Shown here: piece by piece, positions 16,888-26,091 of the stretch | Numbering within the stretch: position 1 is the stretch's first letter | How the letters are laid out: every line of letters starts with the position of its first letter | Source of the DNA: Flavipsychrobacter sp. | GTDB taxonomy: Bacteria; Bacteroidota; Bacteroidia; Chitinophagales; Chitinophagaceae | NCBI GenBank assembly: GCA_017849575.1 | Contig: JAFIGV010000013.1 | Span: forward strand, 62,001 to 126,000 | Length of the DNA stretch: 64,000 bases | Direction: 5' to 3' | The notes under the pieces: generated by a model | Database searches by the model: none | What the model was told of the DNA's origin: nothing | Seen by the model: the letters and a program-made list of their open reading frames with translations, nothing else | Translations under genes and position numbers: made by a program

Positions 16888-18605
16888 TCTTTCTGCAAAA
16901 AGTTTTTGCCAGCTCCGTTGCGCTCTGCTTTGCCTGCAGTATGGCCCTGGCGCAGGTGCCAGTCACTGCGCCGCTTTCTGACAAAGCCAGAGATGCTGAA
17001 GCCTTGTATGTAGATGCTGTGAAGGCCCGCATGCTCGACGACAACAAAACAGAGGAATCTTTGCTAAAAGAAGTGATCAGCCGCCAACCCGGTCAGGCAG
17101 CACCGTACTACGATCTTGCCCGCCTTTACCAAAAGCAACGTAAGTACGACCTGGCCGAGGCTAATATCAAAAAGGCCATTGATCGTAGTGAAGAAAATAT
17201 CTGGTACCAATCTACCTACGCCGAAGTACTGGAAGAACAAAACAAGACAGAGGAAGCCGCGAACGTTTACCGGCTGCTCTCAGAGAAAGAACGTTACAAC
17301 AAGGAATATCTTTTTCATGCAGCACGTCTGTACGAAGGCTCGGGTAAATATCAGGAAGCCATTGACATGATTGACAAGCTGCTGGCCAAGACGGACAATG
17401 ATGAGCAGATACTGGGACTGAAGCAACAGCTCTATCTGCGCATGAATGATCTTTCTGGTGCGGTGAAGGTTGCAGAACAAATGATAGCTGCCAACCCCGG
17501 CGAGGGTCATTACTATGCTAATCTTGCCGAGTTGTACAGCAATAATGGCCAGCCGGAAAAGGCCCGTGAAATCTTTGAAAAGGCAATGAAGAAGTTTCCT
17601 GACGACCCAAGCCTGCAATATGGACTGGCACTGTACTATAAAGAGCAAAAGGATGTTGCAAAATATCAGGAGTACGTTCGCAAAGCGGTATTGAACCCGG
17701 CCTTCGATGACGAAACCCAAACGAAAATCCTGATGGCCTATCTTCAGGACCTCTCTGACGACACCACGCACAATGAAGAAAGATTGAAACTGACAGGCGA
17801 TCTTGTTGCGCTTCACCCCAACAGTGCGCAGATTGTCAACTTGTATGCGGAAGTCTTGCTCAGTCAGGGTCAGGACCAACAAGCACAGGAAGCATTTAAA
17901 AAGACTGTGGCTTTAGACCCATCGCGGTTTGTAGCCTGGCAGCGATTGCTGTTTGCCTATACCGCAAAACAGGACGCAGACTCCCTGATCAGGTATGCCG
18001 GCAAGGCTCTGCGGTATTTTCCTAATCAGGCCACCATACATTTTTTGCAAGGCATCGGATATTTCAACAAAGAGGATTACAAACCTGCCGCTCAATCCAT
18101 ATTAAGGGCCATCGATCTTCAACCGGAGGATAATAAGAGCCTGCTGGGCGATATGTACTCTACGCTTGGCGATGTGTATCATGCGCAGGACCGCCACAGC
18201 GCTTCCGATTCTGCCTACGAACAGGCGCTGAAGCTGAACCCCGCCAATGCATCCCTGCTGAACAATTATGCATATTACTTGTCCGTTCGCGGTGTAAGAC
18301 TCAATGAAGCCGAAAAAATGTCGAAAAGATCGCTCGAGCTGAGACCAGAAGAAGCCACATTTCTCGACACTTATGGATGGATTTTGTACAAAAAAGGCGA
18401 GTATGAAAAGGCGAAACAATACATCCAGCAGGCAGTAGATAAATCTGAAGATCCAGACGGCACCTTATTGGAACATCTTGGCGACCTGTATTATAAACTT
18501 GGCGACAAAGAAAAAGCGCTCGAGCTTTGGAAAAAAGCTAAACGTAAAGGCACGGAGAACAAGCTGATAGACAAAAAAATACAAGACAAGAAACTTTATG
18601 AGTAA
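16884..18605 (+). CDS. TPR-repeat periplasmic protein
   Basis: A 573-residue protein with a signal peptide (residues 1-23, ending in SMALAQ) and then tetratricopeptide repeats over nearly its whole length: for example the PYYDLARLYQKQRKYDLAEANIKKAI unit from about residue 73, GHYYANLAELYSNNGQPEKAREIFEKAM, and units near the C-terminus with ATFLDTYGWILYKKGEYEKAKQYI. TPRs are protein-binding scaffolds, so a role in an envelope assembly is likely. It overlaps the nucleotidyltransferase (4 bases) upstream and the DUF4292 gene (8 bases) downstream, a tight operon that suggests a shared job in outer-membrane or glycan transport. Confidence 0.9.
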   Translation: MIFLQKVFASSVALCFACSMALAQVPVTAPLSDKARDAEALYVDAVKARMLDDNKTEESLLKEVISRQPGQAAPYYDLARLYQKQRKYDLAEANIKKAIDRSEENIWYQSTYAEVLEEQNKTEEAANVYRLLSEKERYNKEYLFHAARLYEGSGKYQEAIDMIDKLLAKTDNDEQILGLKQQLYLRMNDLSGAVKVAEQMIAANPGEGHYYANLAELYSNNGQPEKAREIFEKAMKKFPDDPSLQYGLALYYKEQKDVAKYQEYVRKAVLNPAFDDETQTKILMAYLQDLSDDTTHNEERLKLTGDLVALHPNSAQIVNLYAEVLLSQGQDQQAQEAFKKTVALDPSRFVAWQRLLFAYTAKQDADSLIRYAGKALRYFPNQATIHFLQGIGYFNKEDYKPAAQSILRAIDLQPEDNKSLLGDMYSTLGDVYHAQDRHSASDSAYEQALKLNPANASLLNNYAYYLSVRGVRLNEAEKMSKRSLELRPEEATFLDTYGWILYKKGEYEKAKQYIQQAVDKSEDPDGTLLEHLGDLYYKLGDKEKALELWKKAKRKGTENKLIDKKIQDKKLYE

Positions 18606-19467
18606 AAGATGTGGGATCGCTCTTGCGTTGTTGTTCGCTGTTCTGATGCAATCATCCTGCGGGCTTTTCAAAAGGGGAATACATCGGAGCAACAACCCGG
18701 CGAAGGATACCACGTTGGTGGTGGCTATACCGGTGACAACAGATAGCGCCCGGGCCGATACCGCCCTGAGCACCCTGCCCGTCCCCGATGCCCGGCAGGA
18801 AATGATCGACGCCCTGACACCCGCATGGAAACATGTGCCCTCTTTCGTAGCCTTTACCGGAAAGGCAAAAATGCACTACGAGGGCCGCGGACAACGTCAG
18901 GACTTTACCACCATTTTCCGCATAAAAAATAATGAGGCGATCTGGGCATCGGTCATCGCTTTGGGCGGTATTGTGCAGGTGGCCCGTCTGTATATCACCC
19001 CCGACAGTCTTAAGTTGATCAACTATCTCGATAAAGAGGTCACCGAGATGCCCCTTTCTGAAGCCAGCAAAGTGCTTCCTGCTCCGGCAGATTTTGCAAC
19101 GCTACAAAATCTGATCATGGGAGCAGCGCTGAAGACGCAAGGAATGGCGGAAGACGCAGTTGACCTTGGCAGCATGCTGACCTTGCAGGTGAGCGACGAA
19201 ACGCTCAGTCAACAGGTGAACTTCAACAAAGCAGACACCACCATTGCCTCCCTGCAAATGCAGGCGGGCAGCAACGCCGCGCTATCCGGAATCATCAGTT
19301 TCAGCGATTACCAGATCATCAACGGGCAGAAGTTTCCGATGAACCGTGATATCAACGTGATCAATGCCGGTGAGCAGTATAAACTCGAAATGAATTTTAC
19401 CAAGGCCGAGTTTACCGACCACGTGGATTTTCCTTTTTCCATACCGAGGAGTTATAAAAGAAAGTAA
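18598..19467 (+). CDS. DUF4292 family lipoprotein
   Basis: A 289-residue lipoprotein. The signal peptide ends in LMQSSC with Cys21 as the lipidation site. The body fits DUF4292: SFVAFTGKAKMHYEG, then FRIKNNEAIWASVIALGGIV and ITPDSLKLINYLDKE, a layout that resembles LolA/LolB-type half-barrel proteins. In other Bacteroidetes it sits with TPR genes and often an M23 peptidase; the peptidase is absent here and a CDP-glucose cassette follows instead. Function in lipoprotein or outer-membrane handling is an inference from fold and context only. It overlaps the TPR gene by 8 bases. Confidence 0.88.
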   Translation: MSKRCGIALALLFAVLMQSSCGLFKRGIHRSNNPAKDTTLVVAIPVTTDSARADTALSTLPVPDARQEMIDALTPAWKHVPSFVAFTGKAKMHYEGRGQRQDFTTIFRIKNNEAIWASVIALGGIVQVARLYITPDSLKLINYLDKEVTEMPLSEASKVLPAPADFATLQNLIMGAALKTQGMAEDAVDLGSMLTLQVSDETLSQQVNFNKADTTIASLQMQAGSNAALSGIISFSDYQIINGQKFPMNRDINVINAGEQYKLEMNFTKAEFTDHVDFPFSIPRSYKRK

Positions 19468-19495
19468 AAAGCCCCCCGTCTGTACAAAGGTGGTT

Positions 19496-19503
19496 TATAT
19501 TTG
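19496..19503 (+). promoter_or_regulatory. -7 box (TATATTTG) for the CDP-glucose cassette
   Basis: Exact TAnnTTTG match, 33 bases before the cytidylyltransferase ATG. It suggests the cassette is transcribed separately from the dut-to-DUF4292 run. Confidence 0.55.
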
Positions 19504-19536
19504 TTGCAGTCTTTTTCAAAACAAACCACACTCCTG

Positions 19537-20310
19537 ATGAAGGTCGTAATTTTTGCAGGTGGCCGCGGAACCCGTATTTCGGAAGAATCATTGCTGCGTC
19601 CCAAACCCATGATCGAGATTGGCGGAAAGCCCATTTTGTGGCATATCATGAAGATCTATGCAGCCTACGGACATACGGAATTCATCATCTGCCTTGGCTA
19701 TAAAGGATGGATGATCAAAGAATATTTCGCTAATTATTTCCTGCACAATGCAGACATCACAGTTGATCTCTCGGGCAATTCGCTCGAGGTACACAACAAC
19801 AATGCAGAGCCCTTTAAAGTTTCGCTGATCGATACCGGCCTCGATACCATGACCGCCGGTAGGCTAAAACGAGTGCTTCCGTATGTAGGCAACGAAACAT
19901 TTATGCTTACCTACGGAGATGGCCTGAGTGATGTAAATATCGATGAGCTGCTTCAGTTTCACCGCCAGCATGGCAAGGTTTGCAGCATGACGGCCATACA
20001 GGCCACCAGCCGCTTTGGGGTGATAAAAATGGAGCACGACGGATCCATCAACAGCTTTGAAGAAAAACCCGAAGACAGCGGTACATGGATCAACGGAGGC
20101 TTCTTTGTCGTAGAGCCTCAGATCGCTGCCTACCTTAAAGACGATGCAGACGACATGATGTGGGAGCGACAACCCATGAATGACCTGGCACGCGACGGAC
20201 AAATAGCAGCCTACAGACATCATGACTTCTGGAAATGTATGGATACCCTGCGCGACAAGGAAGAACTTGAGGCGATGTGGGACAACAGCCCTCGTTGGAA
20301 AAAATGGTAA
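19537..20310 (+). CDS. rfbF: Glucose-1-phosphate cytidylyltransferase
   Basis: A 257-residue enzyme making CDP-glucose from glucose-1-phosphate and CTP. It starts MKVVIFAGGRGTRISEESLLRP with KPMIEIGGKPILWHIMK, the signature of the cytidylyltransferase branch, followed by TYGDGLSDV (metal-binding Asp) and FEEKPE. The ATG at 19537 is chosen because the family begins exactly here; an in-frame upstream TTG would add 12 unlikely residues and overlap the promoter. It is the first gene of a three-gene CDP-sugar cassette, with the dehydratase 48 bases downstream. Confidence 0.95.
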   Translation: MKVVIFAGGRGTRISEESLLRPKPMIEIGGKPILWHIMKIYAAYGHTEFIICLGYKGWMIKEYFANYFLHNADITVDLSGNSLEVHNNNAEPFKVSLIDTGLDTMTAGRLKRVLPYVGNETFMLTYGDGLSDVNIDELLQFHRQHGKVCSMTAIQATSRFGVIKMEHDGSINSFEEKPEDSGTWINGGFFVVEPQIAAYLKDDADDMMWERQPMNDLARDGQIAAYRHHDFWKCMDTLRDKEELEAMWDNSPRWKKW

Positions 20311-20358
20311 AATGAAAACGTTGACTACAGATATCTTCACCCGCTACAATACTACAGG

Positions 20359-21441
20359 ATGCTTCATCTGCTGAAAGAAACTTTTGCAAACAAAAGAATA
20401 TTTCTCACCGGACACACCGGCTTCAAAGGTGCATGGCTGCTGCAGATTCTTAGTTGGCTCGGCGCTGATATAAAAGGATATGCACTACCTCCAAAGTCTG
20501 AAAAAGATCTCTATCATCAGATTGATGGCGATCAGCTCTGTTATGCATCAGTGATTGCAGACCTGAAAGATCTCAAGACCCTTCAGGGCGAAATGGTTCG
20601 CTTTGACCCACATTTTGTATTCCATCTGGCAGCGCAGTCGCTCGTACGCCCAAGCTACGAAGAGCCCGTGGATACCTTCGTAGTGAACACCATCGGAACT
20701 GCCAATGTATTGCAGGCCATGCGCGCTTTGGAAAACCCGGCGGTGGGCATCATCGTTACCACCGACAAGGTGTATGAAAACCCGGAGCGAGGCGTTCCTT
20801 TTAAAGAAGACGATAAACTGGGCGGATATGATCCTTACAGCGCCAGCAAAGCAGCGGCAGAAATCGTTACCGAGTCTTTCCGACGCTCCTTCTTTCACCC
20901 TGCAAAGTATGCGGAACACCGGAAGGTGGTGGCATCTGTTAGAGCCGGCAATGTGATCGGTGGCGGAGACTATTCTGTTGACCGTATTGTTCCCGACATT
21001 GTGAGGGCTTTGGAAAATGACGAGGCCGTTGAGCTGCGCAATCCGGCATCGGTGCGACCCTGGCAGCATGTTCTGGAGCCACTTGGGGCCTACCTGCTCC
21101 TTGCGGCAAAGCTTAGTACCAAGCCTACCGCCTATTCACCGGCTTTCAATTTCGGCCCGGAGCCCAACGATGAAAGAACCGTGGAAGACCTTACAAAAAT
21201 ATTCCTTCGGGCTTTCGGTAAAGAAAACCAATACGAGGTTCTGAGATCAGAAAACCAGGTTCACGAGGCCCGATTGCTTTTGCTCGACAGCACAAAGGCA
21301 AAAACAGAATTGGGCTGGTCTCCGCAACTGAACTCGGAACAAGCCATTCAACGCACAGCAAGCTGGTATGCCAACAAACATATACCTGCACGCGAACGTT
21401 GCCAGCAGCAAATTGAAAACTATTTTTCCAACTTCGCGTAA
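20359..21441 (+). CDS. rfbG: CDP-glucose 4,6-dehydratase
   Basis: A 360-residue extended short-chain dehydrogenase that converts CDP-glucose to CDP-4-keto-6-deoxyglucose. The NAD-binding loop is TGHTGFKGAW (17-26), which with KGAW is typical of this family, and the active site is TTDKVYE (134-140) with YSASK (Tyr160, Lys164). RPWQHVLEPLGAYL near residue 230 is also family-specific. Its stop codon abuts the ATG of the epimerase gene. A start at the ATG 20359 fits the family; the gap to rfbF is 48 bases. Confidence 0.95.
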   Translation: MLHLLKETFANKRIFLTGHTGFKGAWLLQILSWLGADIKGYALPPKSEKDLYHQIDGDQLCYASVIADLKDLKTLQGEMVRFDPHFVFHLAAQSLVRPSYEEPVDTFVVNTIGTANVLQAMRALENPAVGIIVTTDKVYENPERGVPFKEDDKLGGYDPYSASKAAAEIVTESFRRSFFHPAKYAEHRKVVASVRAGNVIGGGDYSVDRIVPDIVRALENDEAVELRNPASVRPWQHVLEPLGAYLLLAAKLSTKPTAYSPAFNFGPEPNDERTVEDLTKIFLRAFGKENQYEVLRSENQVHEARLLLLDSTKAKTELGWSPQLNSEQAIQRTASWYANKHIPARERCQQQIENYFSNFA

Positions 21442-21981
21442 ATGTGGCAGTTTGAACCTTTACCGCTCGCCGGTGCATCGCTCATTACCTTACCCTTATT
21501 TCTTGATGAAAGAGGCAGTTTTGTAAAGACCTTTCACCAGTTATCGTTACAAGAAAACGGCATTGAGTTCAATCTCCGGGAAAGCTATTTTTCCTGCTCA
21601 AAAAAAGACGTCATTCGGGGGATGCATTTTCAGTTGCCCCCGCACGATCATGCCAAGATTGTCTTCTGCCCGCAAGGGGCCATTATGGACGTCATTGTAG
21701 ATTTACGAAAATCTTCGCCAACCTATGGAACATATGTGGCGACAGAGCTATCTGCACAGAACCACAAAGCTTATTATATCCCGCCCGGCTTTGCCCATGG
21801 CTTCAAAGCCCTCACAGACGAGGCAATGACCTATTACCTCGTGTCTTCGATGTATAGTAAGGAACACGATACGGGCATACGTTTCGACTCCTTTGGCTTT
21901 AACTGGCACTGTACCCAACCCATCCTATCGTCCAGAGACCTGTCCTTTCCCAGGCTGGAATCTTTTGCATCACCCTTTTGA
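21442..21981 (+). CDS. RmlC-like 4-keto-6-deoxyhexose 3,5-epimerase
   Basis: A 179-residue cupin of the dTDP-4-dehydrorhamnose 3,5-epimerase family. Catalytic His62 is in VIRGMHFQ, and YYIPPGFAHGFKALTDEAM is the second signature. DERGSF (22-27) is the substrate-binding arginine motif. It directly abuts the CDP-glucose dehydratase (stop at 21441, ATG at 21442), so its substrate is probably CDP-4-keto-6-deoxyglucose and not the dTDP sugar. No reductase, dehydrase (rfbH type) or transferase follows, so the final sugar is unknown. It ends at a hairpin. Confidence 0.9.
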   Translation: MWQFEPLPLAGASLITLPLFLDERGSFVKTFHQLSLQENGIEFNLRESYFSCSKKDVIRGMHFQLPPHDHAKIVFCPQGAIMDVIVDLRKSSPTYGTYVATELSAQNHKAYYIPPGFAHGFKALTDEAMTYYLVSSMYSKEHDTGIRFDSFGFNWHCTQPILSSRDLSFPRLESFASPF

Positions 21982-21989
21982 CCGACAAA

Positions 21990-22015
21990 AAAAGTAAAGC
22001 CCCGCATTGCGGGGC
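21990..22015 (-). terminator. Intrinsic terminator, minus strand
   Basis: A perfect 7-bp GC stem gccccgc / gcggggc (21999-22005, 22009-22015) with a 3-base loop. On the minus strand it is followed by ctttacttttttt, a good U-tract; on the plus strand there is none. It may also slow plus-strand transcripts at the end of the epimerase gene. Confidence 0.7.
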
Positions 22016-22310
22016 AGTTCCTCTCTCCTCAAGACCTTTCAAAACTATCTGGGCTGCTGGCACCGTTTTACTGGCACTAAAGCAGGCTGCAGGTAGTGAT
22101 ATGGCGTTATGGCCGTGCCCAGGTTCCTCCAGCGTGGAAACATCTTTTGAGAAACAGGACGATAAGCACGTGCCAGGTGAAGATGATCAGGTGAAGAATT
22201 CAAGGGGCTTATTACATGGGCAATTTGTTGCACTACTCGGCGAATTGACTTCATAAACTTACTGCCACTAACCAGGAGCCGGTTTTCAATTTTCGGTGTA
22301 AAGTTCGATA
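22000..22310 (-). ncRNA. Candidate structured RNA or long structured 3' UTR
   Basis: The 405 bases between the epimerase gene and the M43 protease gene hold no credible protein but end, on the minus strand, in a strong terminator. The minus-strand transcript contains CTGGCAC once and its complement GTGCCAG twice, CTGGGC with GCCCAG, CACTA with TAGTG, and a 5' GGCAGT that can pair with ACTGCC just before the terminator stem. It could be an independent RNA or the 3' UTR of the protease mRNA. I compared it by eye with RNase P RNA, tmRNA, 4.5S and 6S and found no convincing match. Confidence 0.25.
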
Positions 22311-22386
22311 AAGTTAAGTATTACAATCGTTAATTCCCTGAATCGCAACAAATTTCACATCATCTATATCACAGGGCGAAAGAATA

Positions 22387-24597
22387 TTAATGCAGCACTT
22401 CGATACGAACTGTATGCCGGGCACCGACCTCATCCGTGACCGAAATAAAGTACAAACCATTGGACAAATCCGCCACGGAAATCGAAGCATCCTTTCCCGA
22501 AAATTCATATTGTTTTACCAGCTTCCCTACCAGATTATACACCGAAAGACTTACCGGGCGAACGCCCTCTGTCGATTCGATACGCAGTGACGATGCGGCG
22601 GGATTAGGATAAACCCTTAATGAACCTGCAGTGACGGACTCAATATCGAGCAAAGAAACATTCAGCACATTCGAGCTATCGGACGGACAGGGATTTCCGA
22701 GGGCAATGGCATAGTAGTTCCCGAACTGGGTGGGATGATACACGGCAGAGGTAACGCCAGGAATCAAGCCGTTAGGTCCAAACCACAGCACAGGTGAAAT
22801 ATTGGATACAAGGTTGCCATTGATGAAAGAAATGACTGGGGCGGCTGGTCCGGGCAAAAAGGAAATGCTCAATGCTGCCGAAGTAAGGGTATCGGGCGTG
22901 TTACAGGTGGGGTTATTAACGACAACTTTGGCAAACACCTGATCGCCGGCGGAGAGACTGGCAGAGCCATATACGTTGTCCGAGCCTACTTTTACTCCGT
23001 TCACAAACCACGAAACCGGTGATCCAGCGGGCACTCCTGTAGTATTAACGGTGAAGTACACCATCGAATCTTTGCAGTAAGGAAAGGTACTGGCACTCAC
23101 CGCTGCAAGGGTTGCTGTGGACGGTGGTTTTACTTTCACTACATAATCCTCAGCTTGTCCGCGGTCTAAAACGCCACAAGGAAGTATAAAAGAATTGGTG
23201 GGAATATCGCTAAGCACGCGCATCCGCAAAGGAGTGCAGAGCGTGGCACCCGTAGCAGGTACCGTTACTGTAGCCGTATGAACTTCATTAGCCGTTGTTC
23301 CATTGTGGTTCAACACCAGCTCGGGGAAGGTGAAGTTCCCATCATTATCGTAGTCAATATACACACGCACGTTCTCCACATTGGGGCCAGTCTTTACACT
23401 CAGCAGGTAGCTGCTACCCGCGTACACCTCGGTCTGATCGCAGCGGTTGTCAGCATAAACACCTTCGGTATTAAACCCTCCGGAGGTATGAGCAATATAG
23501 GCAAAGTTGACCTGCTGGGGTCCGTAATTCATACTGCTGCCTGGATTACCGGATGTAGGAACACAGGTAGTAGCTGCCTGCGGCGGTGGCGGTAAAGCAC
23601 CGTCCGATTGCATGAGTAAGGTGCGGTTGGCCATAAGGTTGTAATGCATTTTTAGTCTCTGACCATTCGTAAAACGATCGCGGCATCCGCCCGAATAGCT
23701 CATAAAACTGTGGAGTGTAGTTCCAAAAGGCGCATTGGTACAGGGGTTGAGCGGATCATTGCAGCCTGCTCCACGCATGTGTGGCTCCGTATCGCAGATG
23801 CCATCACCATCGATATTGCAATTGTTATTCACCGGACAGGTTGTGCCGTTGTTGTCTCCTTCAAAAGTGTGCGGTAAACCCATGCCATGACCGATCTCAT
23901 GGGCCAACGTGGTGGAACCCGCCTGTGCAACACCCGCAAGTATCACCGTTCCATCAACCCCTTGCCCCGCACCGGGATAATAGGCATAACCGGCAGTACC
24001 GCCACCGGGTCCTCCAATATAGTTCACCACCCAGATGTTGTAATACTTGTTGTGTGGCCAGTCGCTAAGCGCCTTTACTGCAGTTTCGCTTGCACCCAAT
24101 CCGCCGCCCAGCTCAATGCCTTCTGCGGCATAGTTGGCCAGTCCGCTGCCATCTACCCGAACAATGCCATTTGTGGAATCACAATTCGGATCGCGCTTTG
24201 CCAGCACAAACCGAAACGGCACATAGGTACCCCCGTTATTAACATCGGGGAAGGAAGGCCAGGTGGCCTGATAGGCTTTGTTGGTAAAATCTATAAGATC
24301 AATAAGCTGCTGATCGGTAGGATTGAACGGAGTGCCAATGGCACCGCCCGTATGGATAACGTGTATGACTACCGGAATCTCAAAAACAGTGTCGTTGCCG
24401 GTAATGATCAGGCGTTGTGCGGACTGAAGAGCGGCATATTTCGCCCAGTTTACTTTCTCGGACGCTACAGCCTTATTATAGTGAGCATCAGTGGTCATTA
24501 ATCGCTGATGAGCTTTTTCAAACCCGCAGGATTCTTGTGACCGGGCGCTGGTAAAACAGGCACACAGCACGGCAATGGATAACAAAATTTGGCGCAT
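22387..24597 (-). CDS. Secreted M43 (pappalysin-type) zinc metalloprotease with T9SS sorting domain
   Basis: A 736-residue extracellular protease. A signal peptide (1-20, ending SARS|Q) is followed by a propeptide region, then the M43 catalytic domain: HEIGHGMGLPH (233-243; His233, His237, His243 bind zinc, Glu234 is catalytic) and the Met-turn SFMSYSGGC (Met299). From about 345 to 490 there is a GEVED-type domain (VYIDYDNDGNF, ending in RGQAEDYVVKV), then Ig-like repeats, and from about 660 a type A T9SS sorting domain (VYPNPAASSLRIES, ending in HTVRIEVLH). It is thus cut and attached or released at the outer membrane by T9SS. It is a single-gene unit. Confidence 0.95.
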   Translation of the reverse strand: MRQILLSIAVLCACFTSARSQESCGFEKAHQRLMTTDAHYNKAVASEKVNWAKYAALQSAQRLIITGNDTVFEIPVVIHVIHTGGAIGTPFNPTDQQLIDLIDFTNKAYQATWPSFPDVNNGGTYVPFRFVLAKRDPNCDSTNGIVRVDGSGLANYAAEGIELGGGLGASETAVKALSDWPHNKYYNIWVVNYIGGPGGGTAGYAYYPGAGQGVDGTVILAGVAQAGSTTLAHEIGHGMGLPHTFEGDNNGTTCPVNNNCNIDGDGICDTEPHMRGAGCNDPLNPCTNAPFGTTLHSFMSYSGGCRDRFTNGQRLKMHYNLMANRTLLMQSDGALPPPPQAATTCVPTSGNPGSSMNYGPQQVNFAYIAHTSGGFNTEGVYADNRCDQTEVYAGSSYLLSVKTGPNVENVRVYIDYDNDGNFTFPELVLNHNGTTANEVHTATVTVPATGATLCTPLRMRVLSDIPTNSFILPCGVLDRGQAEDYVVKVKPPSTATLAAVSASTFPYCKDSMVYFTVNTTGVPAGSPVSWFVNGVKVGSDNVYGSASLSAGDQVFAKVVVNNPTCNTPDTLTSAALSISFLPGPAAPVISFINGNLVSNISPVLWFGPNGLIPGVTSAVYHPTQFGNYYAIALGNPCPSDSSNVLNVSLLDIESVTAGSLRVYPNPAASSLRIESTEGVRPVSLSVYNLVGKLVKQYEFSGKDASISVADLSNGLYFISVTDEVGARHTVRIEVLH

Positions 24598-24672
24598 AAG
24601 GCAAAATGTATAAGTACAAAATAGCTAATTCCTTAGATAAGACAAAGCTTCAAAGCTGAAGGTTTGCAAACA

Positions 24673-26034
24673 TCACCGCTTTTGCGCCGGCAGCATTCGC
24701 TCCTTTACCCAGAATAAGGCGATGCCCGCCACGATAATACCGAATGCGAAGCCCATAAATCTGAGCTCGCTGGTGACAAAAATGAAAAGCCAGATGATGA
24801 TAGACACCACAGCCGGTAGCGGAAACAGAGGCATTTTATAAGGATAAGATTTACGCTGTTTGCGCAACAATAACAGCCCTACCGCCTGAGATACAAACTG
24901 TATAAGAATGCGCATAATGATGATAGCACTGATGACATCCTTCATTTTAAACAAAAGGCTGAAAATGAATGCAAGTCCTCCCAGTGCAAGCAGCGAGACA
25001 TGCGGAAAATGATGCCTCGGGTGGACCCTGGCAAAAATGGGAAAGAAATCTCCATTGAGCGCGGCTGCATAGGGTACACGAGAATAGCCGAGCATCACAG
25101 AAAATAACGAAGCCAATGCAATGCACAATACCAATGTGGTTGCCAATTGTGCTACACCGTGGTTGTAGATCTTCTCAAAATATTCGCTCACGACAAACTC
25201 CGAAGCCGCCACTTGTTGCCAGGGCAGCACGCCCAGCACACTGGTTTGCATGGCAAGGTAAAGCAAGGCGATGCCGGTAATGGAGAGAAACATACTTCGG
25301 GGAATATTTCGTACCGGATCACGTATCTCGGCGCCGAGATGGCAAACGTTGTAATAGCCGAGGTAGGAATAAACCGCTTTCATGGACGCCTGACCGAGCG
25401 CCGCAAAAAAGAGCGTGTTCCAATGGACGCCGGAGAGATTGAGCTGTAGCGCCTCACGATAATGGGCGGATGGAATACCCGAAATGATCAGCCACAATAT
25501 TGTACCGCCGGTAATCAACCAAAGCACAATAGAAATTTTCCCCACACTCTTTATTCCTCGGTAGAGCAGGAGCACAAGCAGTAACACCAATGTGCCGCTC
25601 AATATCTTTTTCTGGAATACGCCCAGGGGAACCAGAAAGGAAAAATATTGCGCAAATCCTATGCTTCCGCTGGCTATGACCAGGGGCGCCTGAATGACGG
25701 TCTGCCATACAAACAAAAATGCCATCAGCCTTCCCATCTTCCCTTTGTATAGCTTCTGCAGAAATACATAGCTGCCCCCCGCCTCAGGATACCGGGCACC
25801 TAATTCCGCCCAAACAAAACCGTCCATATAAGCCAGTAACGCTCCAAGCAACCAGGCCAGGATGCTCAGATTGCCCTGCATCAACCCGACAATGAGCGAC
25901 AGGGTGATGAAGGGACCGATCCCCACCATATCAATCATGTTGATAGCGGTGGCATGTGTGAGAGAAAGCCCACGCTGCAGTTGCTGGTTGTTTGTGCTGG
26001 TCAATTTTTTGATTTGAACAAACAAAATAAGCAT
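24673..26034 (-). CDS. APC-superfamily amino acid permease
   Basis: A 453-residue membrane protein with about 12 hydrophobic segments. The start, LQRGLSLTHATAINMIDMVGIGPF, carries the helix I break (GIGPF) of the amino acid-polyamine-cation superfamily, and helix II follows with DGFVWAELGARYPEAGGSYVFL, a strong family signature. EIRDPVRNIPRSM lies after helix VI as expected. The substrate cannot be given. It is divergent from the alpha/beta hydrolase, with start codons only 57 bases apart. The first 13 residues are weakly supported; translation may begin at a later codon. Confidence 0.9.
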   Translation of the reverse strand: MLILFVQIKKLTSTNNQQLQRGLSLTHATAINMIDMVGIGPFITLSLIVGLMQGNLSILAWLLGALLAYMDGFVWAELGARYPEAGGSYVFLQKLYKGKMGRLMAFLFVWQTVIQAPLVIASGSIGFAQYFSFLVPLGVFQKKILSGTLVLLLVLLLYRGIKSVGKISIVLWLITGGTILWLIISGIPSAHYREALQLNLSGVHWNTLFFAALGQASMKAVYSYLGYYNVCHLGAEIRDPVRNIPRSMFLSITGIALLYLAMQTSVLGVLPWQQVAASEFVVSEYFEKIYNHGVAQLATTLVLCIALASLFSVMLGYSRVPYAAALNGDFFPIFARVHPRHHFPHVSLLALGGLAFIFSLLFKMKDVISAIIIMRILIQFVSQAVGLLLLRKQRKSYPYKMPLFPLPAVVSIIIWLFIFVTSELRFMGFAFGIIVAGIALFWVKERMLPAQKR

Positions 26035-26091
26035 TGATTGCGACAGTGTTCATCAGGGTTGGCTAAGGTTCGATTTTTATATTCGATTGGC

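Noticed and set aside
21978-22256. 92-codon plus frame and a 69-codon minus frame in the gap after the epimerase
   Set aside because: No signal, no known domain, overlap each other and a GC hairpin terminator; composition looks random.
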